Shown one piece after another: positions 8,482 through 17,279 of a DNA stretch of 50,443 nucleotides. Below the pieces are notes generated by a model. The model was not told the DNA's origin. It saw only the letters and a program-made list of their open reading frames with translations, and ran no database searches. The DNA comes from Mycobacterium kyorinense (lineage in GTDB: Bacteria > Actinomycetota > Actinomycetes > Mycobacteriales > Mycobacteriaceae). A program made the position numbers and the translations under genes. Positions within the stretch are counted from its first letter, which is position 1, and every line of letters starts with the position of its first letter. Location: positions 1 through 50,443 of the forward strand of contig NZ_LZKJ01000109.1 of assembly GCF_001672775.1 (NCBI RefSeq), written 5' to 3'.

Positions 8482-10047
8482 TTAACATTTCGCGTCCCGG
8501 GGCGGCGTGGTCCCATTGATCAGATACGCGGTCGCGTAGTCGTCGATGCAACCGTTGCCCTGAAACACAACAGTGTGCTGGGTCCCGTCGAACGTGAGCA
8601 GCGCCCCGTGCAATTGCTTGGCGAGGTCGACACCAGCTTTGTACGGTGTCGCCGGATCGTGGGTCGTCGAGACCACCACGGTCGGCGGCAATCCGGGCGC
8701 AGAGATGGCGTGCGGTCTGCTGGTGGGTGGCACCGGCCAGAAGGCGCAAGTCCCCAGCGGCGCGTCGCCGGTGAACTTCCCGTAGCTCATGAACGGCGCG
8801 ATTTCGCGTGAGCGGCGGTCTTCGTCGATGATCTTGGCCCGGTCCTTGACCGGCGGCTGGTCGACGCAGTTGATCGCGACCCTCGCGTCGCTGGCGTTGG
8901 TGTAGTGACCGTGTGAATCCCGGCGCATGTACATGTCGGCCAGCGCCAGCAGCGTGTCACCGCGACCGCCCCTCAACTCGCTCAAGCCGGTGGTCAGGTG
9001 ATGCCACAGCGTCGGCGAGTACAGCGCCATGATCGTTCCCACGATCGCGTCGCTGTAGCTGAGTCCGCGTGGGTCTTTGGTGGGCGCCGGCCTGCCGATC
9101 CTCGGATTGTCCGGGTCGACCAACGGATTCACCAGGCTGTGGTAGACGTCGACGGCTTTGGCCGGATCGGTGCCCAACGGGCACGTCGAGGCCTTGGCAC
9201 AGTCGGCCGCGAAGTCGTTGAACGCGTCCTGAAATCCCTTGGCCTGCCGCAGATCTGCTTCGATCGGGTCGGCGTTGGGGTCGACGGCGCCATCGAGGAT
9301 CATCGCCCGCACGTTCTGCGGGTAAGCCTCGGCGTAGGCGGACCCGATCCGCGTCCCGTACGAGTAGCCGAGATAGGTCAATTTGTCGTCACCCAGCGCG
9401 TCGCGGATGGCGTCGAGATCGCGCGCAACGTTGACGGTCCCGACGTTGGCCAGGAACTTGTCGCCCATTTTGGCGATGCAGCGCCCGACGAACTCCTTGG
9501 TCTCGTCCTCGATGTGCGCCACGCCGGCCGGGCTGTAGTCGACCTGCGGCTCGGCGCGGAGCCGATCGTTGTCGGCGTCGGAGTTGCACCAGATCGCCGG
9601 GCGCGACGACGCTACCCCGCGCGGGTCGAAGCCGACCAGGTCGAAGCGCTCGCGGACGCGTGTCGGCAACGACTGCACGACGCTGACCGCGGCTTCGATA
9701 CCAGACTCGCCAGGCCCACCGGGATTGATGACCAGGGAGCCGATCTTGTCGCCGGTCGCGGGAAAACGAATCATCGCCAGCGTCGTGGCATCGCCGTCGA
9801 GGTGGTTGTAGTCGACGGGCACCGCGATCTTGCCGCACTGCGCGCCGCCCGGAAGCTTCACCGCCGTCCCGCCGGTGACCCGGCACTGCCCCCACTCCAG
9901 CGCCTGACCGATTTTCGGGCCCTCCAACACCGCACGTCCACTGACGACATGTGTGCAGCCCGCCACCGTCGCCACGATCGTGGCCAGCACGGTCCAGTTC
10001 AGCAAAGTGCGCGCGATCGTGTCGCGGCGAGGCAGGCCCATGGTCAC
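8482..10047 (-). CDS. caeA: Cell-envelope lipoprotein serine protease Hip1/CaeA
   Basis: A 521-residue protein very close to M. tuberculosis Rv2224c (Hip1/CaeA), a cell-wall-associated serine protease known to cleave GroEL2 and to affect envelope integrity and host inflammatory responses. Triad by count: Ser229 (GYSYGTRIG), Asp464 (THDPATPYK) and His491 (GTQHTVVF). A lipoprotein signal is present: a basic n-region, a hydrophobic stretch 15-29 and lipobox TVAGC with Cys31. It is first in a minus-strand run caeA, paralogue, glnA2, glnE with short gaps, so a shared promoter just upstream of 10047 is likely. An ATG two codons further in (10041) is an alternative start. Confidence 0.95.
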   Translation of the reverse strand: MTMGLPRRDTIARTLLNWTVLATIVATVAGCTHVVSGRAVLEGPKIGQALEWGQCRVTGGTAVKLPGGAQCGKIAVPVDYNHLDGDATTLAMIRFPATGDKIGSLVINPGGPGESGIEAAVSVVQSLPTRVRERFDLVGFDPRGVASSRPAIWCNSDADNDRLRAEPQVDYSPAGVAHIEDETKEFVGRCIAKMGDKFLANVGTVNVARDLDAIRDALGDDKLTYLGYSYGTRIGSAYAEAYPQNVRAMILDGAVDPNADPIEADLRQAKGFQDAFNDFAADCAKASTCPLGTDPAKAVDVYHSLVNPLVDPDNPRIGRPAPTKDPRGLSYSDAIVGTIMALYSPTLWHHLTTGLSELRGGRGDTLLALADMYMRRDSHGHYTNASDARVAINCVDQPPVKDRAKIIDEDRRSREIAPFMSYGKFTGDAPLGTCAFWPVPPTSRPHAISAPGLPPTVVVSTTHDPATPYKAGVDLAKQLHGALLTFDGTQHTVVFQGNGCIDDYATAYLINGTTPPRDAKC

Positions 10048-10088
10048 CTATGCTGCCATGCGCTCAGAACACATCACGCCGGCGTGTA

Positions 10089-11480
10089 TCACCCGACAGC
10101 AAGCAGCAGTTCTTCCATCCCGACGGGGAAGTCGTCGGCCAACTCCCACAAATCCGGCACCAACTCCGGGCAGGCGATCAGACCGACGTCGAGCTTGCCG
10201 TTCAGTGACATCACGGTGATGTTCAGGCCGGAGCCGTGGAAGATCGGGCCCAGTGGATACATCGCCTTGATCTCGCAGCCCAGCAGATACAACGGCACCT
10301 GCGGGCCTGGAACGTTGGAGACCACCAGGTTGTGCACCGGGCGGCTGCGGGTCAAGCGCGTCCGGGCGTAAGTCCGCATGGCCAAACCGAACACCGACGG
10401 CGCCGCGAACTGCGACCAGTCTTGCAGCAACGTCGCGCTTATCGCCGAACTGTGTTGCTTGGCAACTGAATTCGCTTCGGAGATGGATTTGAGGCGTTCG
10501 GCCGGGTCGGTGATGTTGGAGTGCAGACTGGCGAACATGCCCGACACCTGGTTGCGCCCCGGGCGGTCGGACTTGCCGTGCACGGATACCGGCACCATCG
10601 CCACCAATGACGATTCCGGCAGTTCACCACGGTCAAGCAGGAATTGACGCAGCACCCCCGATACCAACGCCATCACCACGTCGTTGACCTTGACGTTGAA
10701 ATGGTTTTTGACCTTCTTGATGTCCTCGAGATCCAGTTGCGCATAGGCGATGTTGCGGTTCCCGGTAACGCTGGCGTTGAACGCGGTTCGCGGCGCGGCG
10801 AACGGACGCGCCATCGCCTGCCCGCTACTCGCCCGCATCACCGTCTTCGCCACGGAGGACACCGTGGCGGGCAGCGCTTTTCGCAGATACAGCGGTCGCG
10901 ACGCGAACCTCGCCAAGCCGCCCAGCGCGATCCGGACCTGGTCGCCGCTGCCTACGCCGTCCACCGCTTCGGGAGCCGGTGCGTCGGCTTCGGTGCTGCA
11001 CAGTTGCGACAAGAGTGACGCGCCGGTCACCCCGTCCACGCACGCGTGGTGCACTTTGGTCATCACCGCCAGCCGGCCACCGCTTTGGGCATCGGTGCCC
11101 GCGACGCCCTCGATCACCCACATCTCCCAGAGCGGCCGGCTGCGATCCAGCGGCAGAGCCGCGATGTGGCCGCAGATCTCCGACAGCTCCATCCGCCCTC
11201 CCGGCGGTGGCAACCCGATGCGGTGCAGATGCCGGCGGACATCGAAAGTCTCGTCGTCCACCCAGACCGGATGGTCGAGGTTGAGCGGGCTGTCGGCCAG
11301 CTTCTCGCGGAACTGCGGCATCGCCTTGATCCGGAGCGCCAACTCGTCGCGGAACCGGTCGAAGCTGTAGCCGCCCGGCATTGTCGAGGTATCGACTTCC
11401 AGGATCGAACAGACATGCAATGGCTGAGAAGGGGTCTCCAGATACAGGAAACTGGCGTCGAGTCCGCTGAGCCGCTGCAT
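10089..11480 (-). CDS. WS/DGAT-type diacylglycerol O-acyltransferase
   Basis: A 463-residue wax-ester synthase/diacylglycerol acyltransferase. The catalytic HHxxxDG motif is HHACVDG at residues 144-150, and a PLWEMW block lies at 116-121. These enzymes esterify diacylglycerol or fatty alcohol with acyl-CoA to make storage lipid; mycobacteria carry many copies. The frame is open upstream to 11774, but that extension is low-quality sequence. The ATG at 11480 (MQRLSGLDASFLYLE) is the canonical start and length for the family. The gene sits between caeA (41 bp) and the divergent panB; M. tuberculosis has no gene there. The particular Tgs subfamily is not assigned. Confidence 0.92.
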   Translation of the reverse strand: MQRLSGLDASFLYLETPSQPLHVCSILEVDTSTMPGGYSFDRFRDELALRIKAMPQFREKLADSPLNLDHPVWVDDETFDVRRHLHRIGLPPPGGRMELSEICGHIAALPLDRSRPLWEMWVIEGVAGTDAQSGGRLAVMTKVHHACVDGVTGASLLSQLCSTEADAPAPEAVDGVGSGDQVRIALGGLARFASRPLYLRKALPATVSSVAKTVMRASSGQAMARPFAAPRTAFNASVTGNRNIAYAQLDLEDIKKVKNHFNVKVNDVVMALVSGVLRQFLLDRGELPESSLVAMVPVSVHGKSDRPGRNQVSGMFASLHSNITDPAERLKSISEANSVAKQHSSAISATLLQDWSQFAAPSVFGLAMRTYARTRLTRSRPVHNLVVSNVPGPQVPLYLLGCEIKAMYPLGPIFHGSGLNITVMSLNGKLDVGLIACPELVPDLWELADDFPVGMEELLLAVG

Positions 11481-11664
11481 TCGCAGATGGTATGTCCGGT
11501 ATCGCGGGATGGAGTGGAAATCGCCGGTGCTGGTCCCGGTGTGAGGAAGTCCACTGGGCGCGGCGTGCATTTGCGACGCGATAGATGGCAGACTGGCAGG
11601 GTCAGACGAACCCGGGGACCCGGCAGGGCCACGAGGATCGACCCGACCATCACTAGGGACAACG

Positions 11665-12507
11665 ATGTCTGAACAAACCGTGTACGGCGCGTCCGAGTCG
11701 ACCACTGCGCCGCGGGCCAAGACCCGCATCCACCACTTGCAGAAGATGAAGGCCGAAGGCCACAAGTGGGCCATGCTGACCGCCTACGACTACTCCACCG
11801 CCCGCATTTTCGACGATGCCGGCATTCCCGTGCTGCTGGTCGGCGACTCCGCTGCCAACGTCGTCTACGGCTATGACACCACGGTGCCGATCAGCGTCGA
11901 CGAGCTGATTCCGCTGGTCCGCGGGGTCGTGCGGGGCGCCCCGCGCGCTCTGGTGGTCGCCGATCTGCCGTTCGGCAGCTATGAGGCCGGGCCCACCGCT
12001 GCGCTGACTAGCGCCACCCGCTTCATGAAAGAAGCCGGTGCGCACGCGGTCAAGCTGGAAGGCGGCGAACGGGTCGCCGAGCAGATCGCCGCCTTGACCG
12101 CGGCCGGCATCCCGGTGATGGCGCACATCGGCTTCACCCCGCAAAGCGTCAACAGCCTCGGCGGCTTCCGGGTGCAGGGCCGCGGCGACGCTGCCGAGCA
12201 GACTATCGCCGATGCGATCGCCGTCGCCGAAGCCGGCGCGTTTTCAGTCGTGATGGAGATGGTGCCGGCCGAGTTGGCCACCCAGATCACCGGCAAGCTG
12301 ACGATCCCCACCGTCGGCATCGGGGCGGGCCCCAACTGCGACGCCCAGGTGCTGGTCTGGCAGGACATGGCCGGGCTCACCAGTGGCAAGACCGCCCGCT
12401 TCGTCAAACGGTTCGGTTGCGTCGGCGCCGAACTGCACCGGGCGGCAACGCAATACGCAGAAGAGGTTGCCGGCGGCGCATTTCCCGCCGACGAGCACAG
12501 CTTCTGA
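11665..12507 (+). CDS. panB: 3-methyl-2-oxobutanoate hydroxymethyltransferase (pantothenate synthesis)
   Basis: A 280-residue PanB. It transfers a hydroxymethyl group from 5,10-methylene-THF to alpha-ketoisovalerate, giving ketopantoate, the first step to pantothenate and CoA. Conserved segments are [18 protein letters not shown] near residue 37, [16 protein letters not shown] near 56, VKLEGG near 129 and the [14 protein letters not shown] loop near 149. Asp and Glu metal and ligand residues lie in these blocks. An AGGGA ribosome-binding site 6 nt upstream of ATG supports the start. A 184-bp divergent spacer separates it from the acyltransferase gene and should hold both promoters; no clear operator is seen in it. 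panC and panD are not adjacent. Confidence 0.96.
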   Translation: MSEQTVYGASESTTAPRAKTRIHHLQKMKAEGHKWAMLTAYDYSTARIFDDAGIPVLLVGDSAANVVYGYDTTVPISVDELIPLVRGVVRGAPRALVVADLPFGSYEAGPTAALTSATRFMKEAGAHAVKLEGGERVAEQIAALTAAGIPVMAHIGFTPQSVNSLGGFRVQGRGDAAEQTIADAIAVAEAGAFSVVMEMVPAELATQITGKLTIPTVGIGAGPNCDAQVLVWQDMAGLTSGKTARFVKRFGCVGAELHRAATQYAEEVAGGAFPADEHSF

Positions 12508-12588
12508 TCGGGCTGTTGCGTCTGCTCGCGGGTACCTACCGAGTTACCCTGGACGCCTACCCCTGAATTCCCCCGGCGGAGGCGCGAC

Positions 12589-14085
12589 ATGGCTGTCAAG
12601 GCCCCCGACACGTCGCGCTATCTGGAAGTGGAGCGCAAGTTCGACGTCGTCGAATCGACGTCGTCGCCGTCGTTTGGCGGCATCACCGCAATCGTTCGAG
12701 TCGACGGGCCGCCGGCGCAGACGCTGGACGCCGTGTATTTCGATACCCCGGAACGCGACCTGGCCACCAAAGGAATCACATTGCGCCGTCGCACCGGCGG
12801 CACGGACGCCGGATGGCATCTGAAGTTGCCGGCCGGACCCGACGCTCGCACCGAGGTTCGGGCGTCGCTGGATGCCGCAGGCAACGGGGATGGCGTGCCG
12901 GCCGACTTGGTTGACGTGGTGCTGGGGATCGTGCGGGATCGTCCACTGCGTCCGGTCGCGCGGATCAGCACCACCCGCAAAGTCCACCTGCTGCATGGCG
13001 CCGACGGGGTGCTGGCGGAATTCTGCGACGACCGGGTCACCGCGCGACTGGCTGACGAATCCGCTGGCGAACAGCGTTGGCGCGAGTGGGAACTCGAACT
13101 CGTCGGTTCCGACGCGCCGGCGGATATCGCGCTGCTGGACCGGCTGAGCAACCGACTGCTCGGCGCCGGTGCTACGCCGGCCCGACACGTATCCAAACTG
13201 GCGCGGGCCCTCAACGGGGTTGTGCCACTGCATGATTCACCGCCGCGGACCGCTAACCCGGTACACCGCGCGGTGGCCGAGCAGATCGACGAGTTGCTTG
13301 TCTGGGACCGCGCGGTGCGCGCCGACGCCCCCGACGCTGTGCATCAAATGCGGGTCACGACACGCAAAATCCGCAGCCTGCTGCGGGCCACGCCGGATTC
13401 GTTTGGGCTGACGGACAACGCGTGGATCCTCGACGAATTGCGCGAACTGGGCCGTGTGTTGGGGACGGCCCGCGACGCCGAGGTCCTGGCCGAGCGTTAC
13501 CAGCAGGCCCTGGACAGTCTGCCACCGCACCTGGTGCGCGGCCGGGTCCGGGAACGTCTCGTCGACGACGCGCAACGCCAGTACCGGAAAGGCCTGGCGC
13601 GTTCGCTGATCGCACTGCGCTCGCAGCGCTACTTCAGGCTGCTCGACGCCCTCGAAGCGGTCGTCGCCGAGCCGACGGCACGCGCAGATCAGCCATCAGC
13701 ACCGGTCACCATCGAAGCCGCCTACAAGCGGGTGCGCAAGGCGTCGAAGCGCGCGGCCGATGCGTCCGAGGAAGACCGCGATGACGCTCTGCACGGGGTC
13801 CGCAAGAAAACCAAGCGATTGCGCTACACCGCGACGGCGACCGGCGCAGGCAAGATATCCGAGCGCGCCAAGGCCATTCAGACCTTGCTCGGCGATCACC
13901 AGGACAGCGTCGTGAGCCGATCCCATCTACAGCAACAGGCGGCGGCCGCACATGCGGCCGGCGAGGACACCTTCACCTACGGCCTGCTCTATCAGCAGGA
14001 AGCCGAACTGGCCCAGCGCCGCCGCGAACAACTCGACAAGGCACTGCGCAAACTCGACAAGGCGGCACGCAAAACACTGCGGTGA
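12589..14085 (+). CDS. CYTH and CHAD domain protein (Rv2226-like)
   Basis: A 498-residue two-domain protein. The N-terminal CYTH (triphosphate tunnel metalloenzyme) domain, about residues 10-200, opens with the ExExK signature YLEVERKFDV. The C-terminal CHAD domain, about 215-495, has VHQMRVTTRKIRSLL and LHGVRKKTKRLRYTAT, the His/Arg/Lys-rich helices known to bind inorganic polyphosphate. CYTH enzymes hydrolyse triphosphate-containing substrates, so a polyphosphate or triphosphate function in the cytosol is reasonable, but the exact reaction is unproven. A GGAGG Shine-Dalgarno 6-7 nt before ATG fixes the start. The gene ends next to the 3' end of rnpB, which is transcribed towards it. Confidence 0.93.
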   Translation: MAVKAPDTSRYLEVERKFDVVESTSSPSFGGITAIVRVDGPPAQTLDAVYFDTPERDLATKGITLRRRTGGTDAGWHLKLPAGPDARTEVRASLDAAGNGDGVPADLVDVVLGIVRDRPLRPVARISTTRKVHLLHGADGVLAEFCDDRVTARLADESAGEQRWREWELELVGSDAPADIALLDRLSNRLLGAGATPARHVSKLARALNGVVPLHDSPPRTANPVHRAVAEQIDELLVWDRAVRADAPDAVHQMRVTTRKIRSLLRATPDSFGLTDNAWILDELRELGRVLGTARDAEVLAERYQQALDSLPPHLVRGRVRERLVDDAQRQYRKGLARSLIALRSQRYFRLLDALEAVVAEPTARADQPSAPVTIEAAYKRVRKASKRAADASEEDRDDALHGVRKKTKRLRYTATATGAGKISERAKAIQTLLGDHQDSVVSRSHLQQQAAAAHAAGEDTFTYGLLYQQEAELAQRRREQLDKALRKLDKAARKTLR

Positions 14086-14099
14086 GTCCGTCGAGCGGG

Positions 14100-14506
<407 letters not shown>

Positions 14507-14513
14507 GGTGATC

Positions 14514-14519
14514 ACCGTA
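14514..14519 (-). promoter_or_regulatory. -10 box of rnpB
   Basis: TACGGT (14519-14514) fits the mycobacterial TAnnnT -10 pattern and places a purine start 7 nt downstream at 14506, exactly where helix P1 begins. The whole promoter must fit in or near the 43-bp gap after the DUF222-HNH stop; no good -35 hexamer is seen, so upstream contacts may lie inside that gene's 3' end. Confidence 0.5.
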
Positions 14520-14549
14520 CCTGTTGGCGAATGTCCAGGCCAGTATCGT

Positions 14550-15833
14550 CTAGGCGGCATGGAGATCCGACAAGCGGATGGAGACGGCGACTTCCAACTC
14601 GCTTACCTCGATCCCAGTAGGAGCTCTTGCAACCGGTGGCGCTCCGGAGCGATAGCGCGCGCCCGTCGGCGTAGTGAATTCTGCGGTGTGGGTACTCTTT
14701 TGGTCGACGCTGGTGCTTACCTGCCAACCGGCGGCTTCTTTGGCGTAGTTACATCGCTCGCATAATCCGAGACCGTTCTGCGCAGAAGTCCTTCCAGCAC
14801 GGCGCGACGGAGTCGCGTGGTCACGATGGCGGATCGGTGCGTCACAATACGGCGTGCGGCAGCTTTGATCCCTGAGCCCGATGAACGCAGCCAAGCCGCG
14901 CGGAAACAGCCGCGATCGCGACTCCATCGCCACCAATGCCCCAGAGCGGGGATGGGCGTAGAGGCGGCGCAGCGTGGCCCGTGACCGAGCGGTAACGGCG
15001 CCGACGACTAGTCCGCGGGCGACTTCCGCCGGTATCGGGCCGTAGCCGCAGACATCCGCCGCGGTGTTGTCGCCGCCGAGCAGCGTTTGGTCAGAGAGCA
15101 CCAGGTTGACCGCGATCGGCGTCGGTGTCGCTGCGCTTCGCCCAGTAACCCGTTCGATGAGAGTGTCGGCCATGATCTGGCCACGAGACCGGCCGTCGAA
15201 CGTGGTGTCGGCCGCGCCGCGCAACGCGGCATACACGGATACGCCTTGGGCGACCGGGAGCAGCGCCGTCAAATACGTCATGGTGTCAGGCGCTGGCCGG
15301 ATGGACACAGTACGTTCGTTTGCCGCTTTGGCCGCCCGTTCGACGACAGCGTGCGGGTCTAGTCGATAGGCGATCGCTTTGGCCGCCGCGGCTACCCGAG
15401 CATCACCCAAGCCCACGAGATCGGCGGGCTGGCCGCACAACTCAGCGTCCAGCGTGCGTCGGTCCTCGACGTCCAAACATGCGCTTTCCCGCACGATCAG
15501 AGTTGCGCGCCACTCCGACAACACTCCAGACTCCAGGGCCGCGAGCGTGTGCGGCATCTCGTGTACGAGCGCTTTGGCGAACCCGAGGTGCCGGCTGCCC
15601 CGAGCTGGGGAGTCGCGCCGCGCAAGTGCGATCTCGCTGGCCACGCCACGACAGCGACGTGCCGCAGGAATACCGGCCGCGGCCTCGGCGGATCGCCGCA
15701 CTGCATCCAAAGCGGCCGCCGCCCGGGCCTGCCCGGCGGCCGCCGCGGACTTGACACGCTCCAACTCGGCAATGCGCTCCACCAGCGCCGATTCCTCGCT
15801 AGCCGGGTCAACCATCGCCAGCTCTTCGAACAT
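14550..15833 (-). CDS. DUF222 / HNH endonuclease-domain protein (13E12 family)
   Basis: A 427-residue protein with an N-terminal DUF222 helical region (about 1-300) and a C-terminal HNH nuclease motif near 335-385: DQSCRTPYCDAPIRHRDH, then NGLGLCERCNYAK, giving two CxnC pairs, the HxDH core and an Asn. The HNH residues look intact. The start is set at ATG 15833 rather than the upstream in-frame ATG at 15863, because a TAAGAT -10 box (15846-15841) ends 7 nt before it and an SOS palindrome covers it. 13E12-family genes are known LexA-regulated genes in M. tuberculosis; function is unknown. It sits directly upstream of rnpB on the same strand. It is only distantly like the DUF222 protein at 1-878. 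Confidence 0.88.
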   Translation of the reverse strand: MFEELAMVDPASEESALVERIAELERVKSAAAAGQARAAAALDAVRRSAEAAAGIPAARRCRGVASEIALARRDSPARGSRHLGFAKALVHEMPHTLAALESGVLSEWRATLIVRESACLDVEDRRTLDAELCGQPADLVGLGDARVAAAAKAIAYRLDPHAVVERAAKAANERTVSIRPAPDTMTYLTALLPVAQGVSVYAALRGAADTTFDGRSRGQIMADTLIERVTGRSAATPTPIAVNLVLSDQTLLGGDNTAADVCGYGPIPAEVARGLVVGAVTARSRATLRRLYAHPRSGALVAMESRSRLFPRGLAAFIGLRDQSCRTPYCDAPIRHRDHATPSRRAGRTSAQNGLGLCERCNYAKEAAGWQVSTSVDQKSTHTAEFTTPTGARYRSGAPPVARAPTGIEVSELEVAVSIRLSDLHAA

Positions 15834-15841
15834 GTGTTCGA
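15826..15841. promoter_or_regulatory. Perfect mycobacterial SOS box (LexA site)
   Basis: On the minus strand the sequence reads TCGAACACATGTTCGA, a 16-bp match to the mycobacterial LexA consensus TCGAAC-N4-GTTCGA with both half-sites perfect. The DUF222-HNH start codon (15833-15831) lies inside it and the -10 box TAAGAT abuts it. On the plus strand the candidate -35 of the oxygenase promoter begins 3 bp beyond it. LexA bound here could block both divergent promoters. Confidence 0.85.
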
Positions 15842-15843
15842 TC

Positions 15844-15873
15844 TTACACGACTCCGGCGACATTGCCTATCGT
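15844..15873 (+). promoter_or_regulatory. Promoter of the 2OG-Fe(II) oxygenase gene
   Basis: Candidate -35 TTACAC (15844-15849), an 18-bp spacer, and -10 TATCGT (15868-15873; TAnnnT). A GTG follows 7 nt after the -10 at 15881, which would make the mRNA leaderless. The -35 lies next to the SOS box at 15826-15841. Confidence 0.45.
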
Positions 15874-15880
15874 GAGAACG

Positions 15881-16600
15881 GTGACGCAGGTCAATAGATG
15901 GCTCAAGCGTGTCGACGCCGGTGACTGGGACGCCATCACCGCCGACCTCAATGACCACGGCGGTGCCCTGCTACCCCGGCTCCTCACGCGTGCCGAGGCG
16001 CAGAAGCTCCGTGCGCTCTATGACCGCGACGAGCTTTTCCGCAAAACCATCGAGATGGAGCGTCACCGCTACGGGGCCGGGCAGTACCGCTATTTTCGAG
16101 CACCGTATCCCGAGCCGATCGAGCGGCTCAAACAGGCGTTGTTTCCCCGGTTACTGCCAATCGCCCGGGACTGGTACACCAAACTTCGCCGCGACGCACC
16201 ATGGCCCGACAGCCTCGACGAATGGCTGACAATGTGTCACGCGGTCGGCCAGACCAAACCGACGGCCCTGCTGCTGAAGTACGGAGCCGACGGCTGGAAC
16301 GCATTGCACCGAGACCTGTACGGCGAGCTGGTTTTTCCGCTTCAGGTAGTGATCAACCTGAGCGATCCGGCCACCGAGTACACCGGCGGCGAGTTCCTGC
16401 TCGTCGAACAACGTCCACGGGCACAGTCCCGCGGCACCGCGACCCAAGTGCCGCAGGGTCATGGTTATCTGTTCACCACTCGTGACCGCCCGGTGCGATC
16501 GACTCGCGGCTGGTCGACATCACCGGTGCGCCACGGCCTTTCCGTGGTCCGGTCCGGTGAGCGCTATGCGTTGGGATTGATTTTTCACGACGCGGCCTGA
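15881..16600 (+). CDS. 2OG-Fe(II) oxygenase (Rv2227-like, Oxygenase-NA/DUF2086 type)
   Basis: A 239-residue protein from the GTG at 15881, chosen because a -10 box lies 7 nt upstream; the frame is open to a TTG at 15863. The iron-binding triad of the double-stranded beta-helix fold is visible. HRD occurs in ALHRDLYGELVFPLQ, and the distal His in VRHGLSVVRSGERYALGL, whose Arg would hold 2-oxoglutarate; TGGEFLLVEQRPR between them is a typical strand pair. The family resembles prolyl-hydroxylase/AlkB-like enzymes, and as I recall Pfam describes its group (PF09859) as predicted to act on damaged DNA. Head-to-head placement with an SOS-box gene would fit that, but substrate and damage response are inference. 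Confidence 0.85.
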   Translation: MTQVNRWLKRVDAGDWDAITADLNDHGGALLPRLLTRAEAQKLRALYDRDELFRKTIEMERHRYGAGQYRYFRAPYPEPIERLKQALFPRLLPIARDWYTKLRRDAPWPDSLDEWLTMCHAVGQTKPTALLLKYGADGWNALHRDLYGELVFPLQVVINLSDPATEYTGGEFLLVEQRPRAQSRGTATQVPQGHGYLFTTRDRPVRSTRGWSTSPVRHGLSVVRSGERYALGLIFHDAA

Positions 16601-17223
16601 CTGTCCCGTCGCAGCAGGATGACGTTGTCAGTGATCGTGCCGACTTGGCCGCCGGGTCCGGCAACCTGCCGCTCCACGCTCTCGGCACGCACTGGACGCA
16701 GCCCGGTATCGGTGAGCGGCAGTGCGGCGAGCACATCGGAAACACTGGGAAATGGGAAATCCTTGTGCTGCGACCACGGCGGCGCCGATCCGTGGTCGAC
16801 GATCAGAAGCACACCGCCGGGTGTCACATGGCTTGCGGCTTCTGGCAACACCTTCTCGCGTTCCAGCCGCACCGGTGAATGCAAGTACTGCGCCGACACC
16901 AGGTCGTAGCGCCCATCGGGAAAGCCATCGGAAAGATCGAGGAACCGGAAATCGATGCGGTCCAGCAGGTTCCGCTGACGCGCGTCGTCGGTTGCGCGTT
17001 GGAGTGCGATCGTCGAGACGTCGACCGCCACCACCTGCCAGCCACGCTCGGCCAACCACATCGCGTCGGCTCCCTCACCGCAGCCCAGATCGAGCGCTCG
17101 GCCGGCCGTCAGCGGCCCGGCCACCTCGGCCAGATGCGCATTGACCCGCCCGCTCCACACCCGGTCGGCTTGGCGATAGTGCTGCTCCCAGAACTCCTGC
17201 ACCTCGTCGGGTTCAGTTTCCAT
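16585..17223 (-). CDS. Class I SAM-dependent methyltransferase
   Basis: A 212-residue Rossmann-fold methyltransferase. Motif I is ALDLGCGEGADAMWLAERGW (about residues 43-62), the acidic motif II is VVAVDVS (about 64-70), and motif IV is DLVSAQYLHSP. The N-terminal FWEQHYRQADRVWSGRVN segment is common in thiopurine/TehB-like small-molecule methyltransferases. Start: ATG at 17223; a TTG two codons upstream (17229) is less likely. It ends 16 bp inside the 3' end of the convergent oxygenase gene. It is divergent from an XRE-cupin regulator across about 46 bp, an arrangement that points to control by that regulator. Substrate unknown; defence against a toxic small molecule is one guess. Confidence 0.88.
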   Translation of the reverse strand: METEPDEVQEFWEQHYRQADRVWSGRVNAHLAEVAGPLTAGRALDLGCGEGADAMWLAERGWQVVAVDVSTIALQRATDDARQRNLLDRIDFRFLDLSDGFPDGRYDLVSAQYLHSPVRLEREKVLPEAASHVTPGGVLLIVDHGSAPPWSQHKDFPFPSVSDVLAALPLTDTGLRPVRAESVERQVAGPGGQVGTITDNVILLRRDSQAAS

Positions 17224-17230
17224 ACCCAAA

Positions 17231-17279
17231 GCTTGCAGGCACAGATATAGTCTGCCAACCTAATTTGCCATGCAGGCAA
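17231..17279. promoter_or_regulatory. Divergent promoter/operator between methyltransferase and XRE-cupin gene
   Basis: TTGCC-ATGCA-GGCAA (17265-17279) is a perfect inverted repeat with a 5-nt centre, and it overlaps the regulator ATG at 17270. A second GGCA...TGCC pair flanks the AT-rich segment at 17238-17255, which contains TATAGT, a candidate -10 for the regulator. TGCAGGCA occurs twice (17234-17241 and 17271-17278). These repeats are candidate binding sites for the XRE-cupin protein (autoregulation), which is inference. Confidence 0.5.

Noticed and set aside
10075..10086. 12-bp palindrome CACGCCGGCGTG between caeA and the acyltransferase gene as an operator or terminator
   Set aside because: Such short GC palindromes are frequent by chance in this composition and no U-tract or second site is seen.
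14550..15833. Insertion sequence or transposase
   Set aside because: The HNH/DUF222 protein has no transposase motif and no flanking terminal inverted repeats or target duplication were seen.
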